Shown here in pieces: positions 58,115-64,000 of a DNA stretch of 64,000 nt (positions are counted from its first letter, which is position 1; each line of letters opens with the position of its first letter). The position numbers and the translations under genes were made by a program. The notes beneath the pieces are model-generated. The model was not told the origin of the DNA, did no database searches, and was given only the letters and a program-made list of their open reading frames with translations. Source of the DNA: Litoreibacter ascidiaceicola (GTDB taxonomy: Bacteria > Pseudomonadota > Alphaproteobacteria > Rhodobacterales > Rhodobacteraceae); the NCBI RefSeq assembly GCF_900129235.1, contig NZ_FQUV01000003.1, positions 186,001 through 250,000 of the forward strand, written 5' to 3'.

Positions 58115-59005
58115 TTAACTGTCGGACAGCAAGTCCGGAGGGTTTTGCTCAAGTTTTACCGGATCGCGTGTTAAGCCTGCGAAGTCGAACAGGCTTGGGT
58201 CCAGCAAGTGAGAGGGGTTGGTATTGGTCAGCGCGCGGAACATTTTTTGTCGACGACCAGGGGACTTCTGCTCCCAACCATCCAGCATTTGCTTGATGTT
58301 CTGACGCTGCAAGCCGTCTTGCGAGCCACATAAATCGCACGGGATGATCGGGTAGTTCATGTCGCGCGCAAACCGTTCGCAGTCGGCCTCGGATATATAA
58401 GCGAGCGGGCGGTAGACGAAGACGTCGCCTTCTTCGTTCAGCAATTTCGGCGGCATCGCTGACAAGCGCGAGCCATGAAACAGGTTGAGAAAGAAGGTCT
58501 CCAGAATGTCGTCGCGATGGTGGCCGAGGACCACTGCGGAGCAGCCTTCCTCTCGTGCGATGCGGTAGAGATTACCGCGACGCAGCCGAGAGCAAAGGGC
58601 GCAGTAAGTTCGGCCCGCCGGCACCTTGTCCTTCACGATGGAGTAGGTGTCTTGATATTCGATGCGGTGCGGGACACCCATCTTTTCAAGGAATTCAGGC
58701 AGCACGGTTGCTGGGAAGTTGGGCTGTCCCTGATCCAGATTGCAGGCGAGAATCTCGACGGGTAGAAGTCCACGCCATTGCAGCTCGGTCAACGCCGCAA
58801 GCAGGGTGTAGCTGTCCTTGCCGCCGGACAGGCAAACGAGCCATTTGGCGCCGCGTTCAATCATGCCAAAATCGTCGATGGCCTGACGCGTGTCGCGGAT
58901 GATGCGTTTGCGCAACTTTTTGAACTCGGTGGTCGAGGGCGCGCCGTGGAACAGCGCGTGAATGTCGTCCAACGGCTCGGTGGGGGTATCGGGTTTGTCC
59001 AGCAT
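58115..59005 (-). CDS. ttcA: tRNA 2-thiocytidine synthetase TtcA
   Basis: The 296-residue PP-loop ATPase has [11 protein letters not shown] (near 55), the cluster-binding [13 protein letters not shown] and [12 protein letters not shown]. TtcA puts sulfur on C32 of certain tRNAs using a 4Fe-4S cluster. The region is minus strand and divergent from the hydrolase gene at 59125. Confidence 0.93.
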   Translation of the reverse strand: MLDKPDTPTEPLDDIHALFHGAPSTTEFKKLRKRIIRDTRQAIDDFGMIERGAKWLVCLSGGKDSYTLLAALTELQWRGLLPVEILACNLDQGQPNFPATVLPEFLEKMGVPHRIEYQDTYSIVKDKVPAGRTYCALCSRLRRGNLYRIAREEGCSAVVLGHHRDDILETFFLNLFHGSRLSAMPPKLLNEEGDVFVYRPLAYISEADCERFARDMNYPIIPCDLCGSQDGLQRQNIKQMLDGWEQKSPGRRQKMFRALTNTNPSHLLDPSLFDFAGLTRDPVKLEQNPPDLLSDS

Positions 59006-59124
59006 GGCCGTGCTTATAGGGCGAGGGGCGAGGCAAAGAAAGATGCATCTGACCGGTCGACGGGGCAGGATTTTTTGAGATTGCCGCCTGTGATGCTATG
59101 CTTGGCTGAAATCTGGAGGGCGCA

Positions 59125-60051
59125 ATGACTTTATTCTTTTCCCGCCGCGCATTGAATACAAAGACCAACACCTTCACCAACAACATGTCCAGTTTGACCC
59201 GCTACGTTTCCGTGCAAGGCCAGCGTCCGGACGGCAAGTGGTCGTCGCATCTGTTGGAGCGCGATGCTTTCGTGGCTGCCGCACGGGCCGAAGCCCAGAG
59301 TGACGACGTGTTGATTTATGTACATGGCTTCAACACCAAGCAGCGCGACATGCTTGCGCGACACAAGTTGATTGAAGACGGATTGCGAGGGCAGGGCTAC
59401 AGCGGGGCAGTGATTTCCTTTGACTGGCCAAGCCGCGGGAAGACCAGCGCATATGGCAGAGACTTGCGAATGGCGGGCAAGGTCGGAAAATATCTGGTGG
59501 AGGGTGGCATCCTGCCCATGCTGGATTCGGGTTGGAAGCCGCGTGTTCATCTGATGTGTCACTCGATGGGGGCTTTCATCACTCTTGATGGGTTTGCGCG
59601 CTTCGGGGACACGAATGGTCCGGGCTCTGGGGCGTGGAAAGTGGACCAGATATTACTGGCGTCGGGTGATGCCCATCGGCGGGATTTTGAGAAGGGGGCA
59701 GCCGGAGCTTTGGTTCTGCGTCACCATGCGAAAAGGCTCACAAATTATTATTCGAATGATGACGAAGTGCTGACCCTGGCAGTGGCCTACCACGGCAAGC
59801 CGAGGGTTGGTTTAAGCGGTATGCCCGATCTGGTCTTTGGAGAGCATATTGATGTGTATGCCACCGAGCGGTATCGGCATGTCAAACCAAGCTTTCCGAA
59901 CAACACGGCAGAGCAGCTGTATTCTCACCGCTGGTGGTTCGAGGACACGCGGTTTTTTGAAGACGCGTCCTTGACGATAGCAGGGGGCGCCGCAGACGGG
60001 CTGCCCACAAGAACGCGCACCAATCTTGGGACGCTTGCCTTGAAGCCCTAG
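59125..60051 (+). CDS. Alpha/beta hydrolase (DUF900-type)
   Basis: The 308-residue protein has [36 protein letters not shown] and the nucleophile elbow [14 protein letters not shown], with Asp and His candidates later ([19 protein letters not shown]). DUF900 hydrolases are esterase-like; the substrate is unknown. GGAGGG lies six bases before the ATG. Its stop overlaps that of yidD on the other strand in the shared bases CTAG. Confidence 0.82.
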   Translation: MTLFFSRRALNTKTNTFTNNMSSLTRYVSVQGQRPDGKWSSHLLERDAFVAAARAEAQSDDVLIYVHGFNTKQRDMLARHKLIEDGLRGQGYSGAVISFDWPSRGKTSAYGRDLRMAGKVGKYLVEGGILPMLDSGWKPRVHLMCHSMGAFITLDGFARFGDTNGPGSGAWKVDQILLASGDAHRRDFEKGAAGALVLRHHAKRLTNYYSNDDEVLTLAVAYHGKPRVGLSGMPDLVFGEHIDVYATERYRHVKPSFPNNTAEQLYSHRWWFEDTRFFEDASLTIAGGAADGLPTRTRTNLGTLALKP

Positions 60052-60269
60052 TCGGGCACGTCGTCCACACCCATGCCACCCCAAGGGTTGCAGCGGGCAA
60101 TCCGTTTCGCCGCCAACCACGACCCTTTGATGCCCCCATGTTTCTTCAACGCTTCAAGCGCATAGGCTGAACAGGTGGGGTCGTAGCGACAATTATGGCC
60201 GACCCACGGGCTGAACACCGCGCGGTAGCCGCGCACGGGAAGCGCGCAGATCCACGCCAGCGGAGTCAT
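60048..60269 (-). CDS. yidD: Membrane protein insertion efficiency factor YidD
   Basis: The 73-residue protein has the family signature [20 protein letters not shown] and [10 protein letters not shown]. It attaches to the inner membrane by an amphipathic helix and assists YidC. The start overlaps the rnpA stop by four bases. Gene order rpmH-rnpA-yidD is classical. Confidence 0.95.
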   Translation of the reverse strand: MTPLAWICALPVRGYRAVFSPWVGHNCRYDPTCSAYALEALKKHGGIKGSWLAAKRIARCNPWGGMGVDDVPD

Positions 60270-60664
60270 GTGTGGACCTTGGCGACAGCGCGCTTCAGGT
60301 CGGCAACCAGTTGATCAAAGGAGCGCGTGATCGTTTCGTTCGGGCGGCCAACAAGAACGTAGTCCCAGCCTTGCTTGGCCTCCGCACCCAAGACCAATCG
60401 CGCGACTTCGCGAAGGCGTCGTTTTGCGCGATTGCGTGCGACGGCATTGCCGATTTTCTTGGAGCAGGTGTAGCCTACCCGGGGTGCGTCGGTATCGTCG
60501 CGAGCACGGGCTTGCAGAAGAAAGCCGGGTTGCCCCGAGCGTTTGGCGCGGGCGGCGCGTAAGAAGTCAGCGCGTTTGCGCATAACCTCCAGACAAACGG
60601 AAGCCGCCGGTGGCGCATCCGCAACGCGGACGTCTTGTCCTGTCGCGTGGGCCTCCGGCGGCAT
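60266..60664 (-). CDS. rnpA: Ribonuclease P protein component
   Basis: The RNA-binding motif [20 protein letters not shown] (family RNR motif) lies in the second half, and [12 protein letters not shown] marks the usual N-terminal strand. From ATG 60664 it has 132 residues with an extended N-terminus; an ATG at 60583 (about 105 residues) has GGAGG but only two bases spacing. With RNase P RNA it matures tRNA 5' ends. Confidence 0.93.
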   Translation of the reverse strand: MPPEAHATGQDVRVADAPPAASVCLEVMRKRADFLRAARAKRSGQPGFLLQARARDDTDAPRVGYTCSKKIGNAVARNRAKRRLREVARLVLGAEAKQGWDYVLVGRPNETITRSFDQLVADLKRAVAKVHT

Positions 60665-60690
60665 CTAGGTCAAAAGGAGAAGGAGGGCGC

Positions 60691-60828
60691 TTACGCGCTC
60701 AGCTTCGTCCGGCCTTTCGCGCGACGCGCGTTCAGGATTTTACGGCCAGCTTTGGTTGCCATACGCGCACGGAAGCCGTGGCGGTGCTTGCGAACCAGGT
60801 TCGATGGTTGGAATGTACGTTTGCTCAT
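60691..60828 (-). CDS. rpmH: 50S ribosomal protein L34
   Basis: The 45-residue L34 starts at the ATG at 60828 ([20 protein letters not shown]) with GGAG eight bases upstream and ends GRTKLSA. It heads the unit rpmH-rnpA-yidD, with a near-consensus promoter about 70 bases upstream. Confidence 0.97.
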   Translation of the reverse strand: MSKRTFQPSNLVRKHRHGFRARMATKAGRKILNARRAKGRTKLSA

Positions 60829-60896
60829 GAGCGAGGCTCCTGCGGATCGGGGGCAAATCCTCCAAGGATTCGAACCCATTTGTGTTCAGAGCCTGC

Positions 60897-60925
60897 GTCA
60901 TAGACAGCCCTGCGTTCTGCGTCAA
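60897..60925 (-). promoter_or_regulatory. Sigma70-type promoter of rpmH
   Basis: On the minus strand TTGACG (60925-60920) and TATGAC (60902-60897) are separated by 17 bases. Confidence 0.65.
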
Positions 60926-61103
60926 CGGGCAAACCTGCCCCTTTTTGCAACAATTCAGGACCAAGTTGTAACCTACGTCGCGTTAAATGGCCATCAGGGG
61001 CGTATTTCCATCACCCTTGATCAAGCACCCGTGAGCAGGAGTATCCTATTCGCCGCTTTTCGCCCAATACCGTAGCAACTTACACTTCAGAAATCCGGAA
61101 CAC

Positions 61104-61838
61104 ATGGCGGACATGATGACACATACCGAAACGTCGGTCCTTCGAAAGAAGCTGCCAATTCTAATTATCGTCGCCGTAGCCGCGCTGGGTGCGATAACGC
61201 TGCGCGATTACCTCAGCTTTGATGCGTTGCGCGACAACCGCGAGGCGTTGATTGCCTTTCGCGACGCCAACTACCTGCTGGCGGTGCTCGGCTTCATCGC
61301 CATTTATGTGGTTATCGTCGCGTTTTCCCTTCCCGGTGCGGCAATTGCCACCCTGACCGGGGGCTTCTTGTTCGCGACTTTCCCGGGCTTTTTATACAAT
61401 ATAACCGCTGCAACGATCGGGGCGACGGCGATCTTCTCGGCTGCGCGCATGGGCTTTGGGGACAAGCTCGCGGCCAGGATGGAAAGCAGCGATGGCATGG
61501 TCAAGCGGATCAAGGATGGTATCGACGAAAACCAGTGGTCTGTCTTGTTTTTGATCCGGCTGGTGCCCGCTGTCCCGTTTTTTGTGGCCAATCTGGTGCC
61601 GGCACTGGTGGATGTGCCACTGCGTCGCTTCGTGATTTCAACTTTCTTTGGAATCATTCCCGGCTCAGTTGTTTACACCTCCGTTGGGGCGGGCTTGGGT
61701 GAAGTCTTCGAGCGTGGCGAAACCCCGAATCTGGGCATTATTTTCGAACCCCACATTTTACTACCAATCCTCGGGCTATGCGCTTTGGCGTTGCTGCCAA
61801 TCGCTCTGAAAGCCCTGCGCGGCAAAGAAGGTATTTGA
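61104..61838 (+). CDS. TVP38/TMEM64 (DedA-like) membrane protein
   Basis: The 244-residue protein has six hydrophobic segments and the VTT-domain motifs GAAIATLTGGFLFATFPGF and FLIRLVPAVPFFVANLVPAL. Members are thought to scramble or flip lipids. The end lies two bases before the flavoprotein start, a coupling seen in many bacteria. Confidence 0.87.
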   Translation: MADMMTHTETSVLRKKLPILIIVAVAALGAITLRDYLSFDALRDNREALIAFRDANYLLAVLGFIAIYVVIVAFSLPGAAIATLTGGFLFATFPGFLYNITAATIGATAIFSAARMGFGDKLAARMESSDGMVKRIKDGIDENQWSVLFLIRLVPAVPFFVANLVPALVDVPLRRFVISTFFGIIPGSVVYTSVGAGLGEVFERGETPNLGIIFEPHILLPILGLCALALLPIALKALRGKEGI

Positions 61839-61840
61839 AC

Positions 61841-63259
61841 ATGAACAAGACCAAAACTGACCTGTTGGTTATAGGCGCGGGGTCCGGCGGGTTGTCCGTC
61901 GCGGCAGGGGCCGTGCAAATGGGGGCCAAGGTGGTGCTGCTGGAAGACCATAAGATGGGGGGCGACTGCCTGAACTATGGTTGCGTGCCGTCCAAAGCGC
62001 TGATCGCTGCGGGCAAGCAAGCTCATGCTTTGCGCAACGGCGCGAAGTTTGGCGTGGCGGATGTAATGCCCAAGGTCGACTATGCCGCGGCAAAAGACCA
62101 TGTGAACAACGTCATCGCCACGATTGCTCCGGTGGATAGTGAAGAGCGATTTGAAGGTCTGGGCGTGACCGTGATCCGCGAGCGCGGACGCTTCACCGGC
62201 GAAAATACAGTACAGGCGGGCGATAACGAGATCACGGCACGCCGCATCGTTATTGCCACCGGCTCCTCTCCCTTCGTGCCACCTATTCCGGGGCTGGAGC
62301 ACGTGCCTTATCTGACCAATGAAAGCTTATGGAACCTGCGCGAGCTGCCAGAGCACTTGCTGATCGTGGGTGGTGGCCCTATCGGGATTGAAATGGCGCA
62401 AGCGCATTTGCGCCTCGGGTCCAAGGTGACGGTGATCGAAGGCATGAAGGCGATGGGGAAGGATGACCCTGAGCTGGCAGCCATCGTATTGGACCGAATG
62501 CGCGAAGAGGGCATGGTCATTGAGGAAGATGCGCTGGCCGAGGAGATTTCAGGCAAGGCTGGTGACATAACTGTAAAGGCCAAGGATGGCCGCGTTTTCA
62601 AAGGCACTCATCTGCTGATGGCCGTTGGCCGCGCCGCGAATGTAAATGATATGGATCTGGAAAAAGCGGGTGTTGCGTATTCCCGAAGTGGGATCGAGGT
62701 CGATGCCTCGATGAAGACCAGCAACAAGAAGATTTATGCGATTGGTGATGTTGCGGGCCAGCTGCAATTTACCCACGTCGCTGGGTACCACGCGGGGGTG
62801 GTGATCCGCTCCATCCTGTTCGGGCTGCCATCGAAGGCCAAGCAAGGGCACCTCCCTTGGGCGACCTACACGGACCCTGAACTGGCGCAGGTGGGCCTGA
62901 CAGAGGCTCAGGCGCGCGAAGAGCATGGCGATAAGGCCGAGGTCTACCGCTTTCCGTTCCACGAGAACGACCGCGCCATTGCCGAGGGTAAGACCACGGG
63001 CCTGATAAAGGTCATGGTGGTTAAAGGGCGTCCCGTCGGGGCATCGATTGCCGGCGCGAGCGCGGGTGAGTTGATTGGCGTGTGGGCGCTCGCACTGGCC
63101 AATAACCTGAAGATGAGTCAGATCGCGGGGATGGTCGCCCCATATCCGACGCTTGGAGAGGTTAACAAACGCGCGGCGGGTGCCTATTTCTCGCCAAGGC
63201 TATTTGAAAGCGATATGGTGAAGGCAGTTGTTGGGTTTGTGCAAAAGTTTATTCCCTAG
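61841..63259 (+). CDS. Mercuric-reductase-like FAD-dependent disulfide oxidoreductase
   Basis: The ATG at 61841 follows AGAAGG; 472 residues. FAD-binding GAGSGGLSVAAGA, the redox pair GGDCLNYGCVPSKAL (Cys near 43 and 48), the NAD motif GGGPIGIEMAQAHLRLG and AIGDVAGQLQFTHVA are present. In lipoamide dehydrogenases the C-terminal HPT His is the catalytic base; here the place reads APYPTLGEV, with Tyr. No N-terminal mercury-binding domain. Substrate unknown. Confidence 0.85.
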   Translation: MNKTKTDLLVIGAGSGGLSVAAGAVQMGAKVVLLEDHKMGGDCLNYGCVPSKALIAAGKQAHALRNGAKFGVADVMPKVDYAAAKDHVNNVIATIAPVDSEERFEGLGVTVIRERGRFTGENTVQAGDNEITARRIVIATGSSPFVPPIPGLEHVPYLTNESLWNLRELPEHLLIVGGGPIGIEMAQAHLRLGSKVTVIEGMKAMGKDDPELAAIVLDRMREEGMVIEEDALAEEISGKAGDITVKAKDGRVFKGTHLLMAVGRAANVNDMDLEKAGVAYSRSGIEVDASMKTSNKKIYAIGDVAGQLQFTHVAGYHAGVVIRSILFGLPSKAKQGHLPWATYTDPELAQVGLTEAQAREEHGDKAEVYRFPFHENDRAIAEGKTTGLIKVMVVKGRPVGASIAGASAGELIGVWALALANNLKMSQIAGMVAPYPTLGEVNKRAAGAYFSPRLFESDMVKAVVGFVQKFIP

Positions 63260-63283
63260 ACCCCGCCTGGTGGAGGCAAGTGT

Positions 63284-64000
63284 TTGATTAATTCGCTCTC
63301 AGGTCGGTTCCTTTTGCTGACGATCATCTTTGTGATGATCGCGGAGGTTCTGATTTTCGTGCCTTCGGTGGCGCGGTTCCGGCAGGACTACCTTCTGGCA
63401 AGATTGGAGAAATCTCAAATTGCTTCGCTCTCGGTGCTGGCGTCGCAAAATCAGGGTATTACGACCGATCTGGCGAAGGAGCTGTTAGACAATGCAGGCG
63501 TCTATAACGTCGTTCTGCGCCGCGACGCAGCCAGCCACTTGGTGTTGTCCTCACCTGTTCCCGGTCCTGTGACAACCATGGTGGATTTGCGCGACCCATC
63601 GGCATTGTATCTGATCGTGGGGGCGATGAAGCAGCTGTTCGACTCACCCGAAGGGGTCATTCGTGTGATCGGCTCACCGACCCGTGCTGCTGGCTCGCTG
63701 ATCGAAGTCGCCATGCCACAAGCACCACTTAGAACAGCGATGATTGACTACGGACTAAGGGTTCTGGGGTTGTCTGCCGTCATCTCCATTATCTCTGCGG
63801 CATTGTTGTTTCTGGCGGTGCGGCGTTTCATGGTGCATCCGATCAAGCGCGTGGTCTCGTCCATGGAAGCCTATGCGCAGGCGCCAGAGGATGCGCGGCG
63901 GGTGATGCAGCCTTCGTCCTCTATCACCGAGTTACGCGCGGCCGAGGATACGCTGGCCGAGCTGCAGACCCGTCTGACCGGCTCTCTCAAACAAAAAGAG
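63284..64000 (+). CDS. Probable sensor histidine kinase, 3' end outside window
   Basis: A frame of 239 codons without stop starts at TTG 63284 (INSLSGRFLLLTIIFVMIAE), with GGAGG seven bases upstream. Two membrane helices (about 8-28 and 156-180) flank a 125-residue periplasmic domain, followed by a HAMP-like linker (RRFMVHPIKRVVSSMEAY) and a coiled coil. The catalytic kinase domains would lie beyond base 64,000; other HAMP proteins are possible. Confidence 0.7.
   Translation, partial: MINSLSGRFLLLTIIFVMIAEVLIFVPSVARFRQDYLLARLEKSQIASLSVLASQNQGITTDLAKELLDNAGVYNVVLRRDAASHLVLSSPVPGPVTTMVDLRDPSALYLIVGAMKQLFDSPEGVIRVIGSPTRAAGSLIEVAMPQAPLRTAMIDYGLRVLGLSAVISIISAALLFLAVRRFMVHPIKRVVSSMEAYAQAPEDARRVMQPSSSITELRAAEDTLAELQTRLTGSLKQKE

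Overview
The window is chromosomal DNA of an alphaproteobacterium, most likely a marine Rhodobacterales (Roseobacter-type) species. I infer this from the moderately high GC, the protein sequences of RpoB, RpoC, EF-Tu and the ribosomal proteins, an ATP12-family F1 assembly factor, a four-gene BztABCD/AapJQMP amino-acid ABC transporter, and the block rpmH-rnpA-yidD ... yidC-MOSC-engB-argB. No database could be searched; all family names come from recognising motifs and full-length sequence patterns.

Layout. 1-876 is the 3' part of a LicD-type gene. 1,200-10,983 is the rplJ-rplL-rpoB-rpoC unit, with a structured leader ahead of rplJ and a hairpin between rplL and rpoB. 11,011-12,574 holds a secreted protein (minus strand) and a DMT-family permease. 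12,615-38,165 is the str-S10-spc-alpha ribosomal supercluster: rpsL, rpsG, fusA, tuf | rpsJ, rplC, rplD, rplW | rplB, rpsS, rplV, rpsC, rplP | rpmC, rpsQ, rplN, rplX, rplE, rpsN, rpsH, rplF, rplR, rpsE, rpmD | rplO, secY, adk, rpsM, rpsK, rpoA, rplQ. The bars mark four places where the usual order is interrupted by unrelated genes: a membrane-anchored protein; an ABM-like protein, an rplW fragment, a structured noncoding element and a CdiI-like immunity protein; small membrane proteins, a TIGR02466-type oxygenase, a lipoprotein and a truncated copy of the oxygenase gene; and MarC with a possible 37-residue peptide. Each interruption follows a terminator or hairpin, and a sigma70-like promoter candidate precedes the next ribosomal block.

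38,241-44,412 holds, all on the plus strand, a lipoprotein whose best start is AUU, a DegP-type protease, RarA, CrcB, a RluC-type pseudouridine synthase, a HAD phosphatase and the ATP12 chaperone, the last six tightly packed or overlapping. 44,656-49,370 is the Bzt/Aap transporter operon with a terminator-like hairpin after the binding-protein gene. 49,437-60,925 is mainly minus strand: a SixA phosphatase, a 4Fe-4S protein, a fatty-acid hydroxylase-like protein, a membrane-anchored coiled-coil protein, argB, engB, MOSC, yidC, an EAL protein with a degenerate GGDEF, ttcA, then yidD-rnpA-rpmH; an alpha/beta hydrolase lies on the plus strand among them. 61,104-64,000 holds a TVP38/DedA membrane protein, a mercuric-reductase-like flavoprotein and the start of a probable sensor kinase that runs off the window.

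Most of the window is ordinary housekeeping DNA. The parts worth a second look are the insertion junctions in the ribosomal cluster (the nested inverted-repeat element at 20,993-21,130 beside a duplicated piece of rplW, the orphan immunity-like gene, the 185-bp repeat at 25,898/26,975), the AUU-start lipoprotein with a Cys-His-Asp pattern, and several unusual RNA structures. I found no CRISPR array, tRNA, rRNA, transposase or phage gene.
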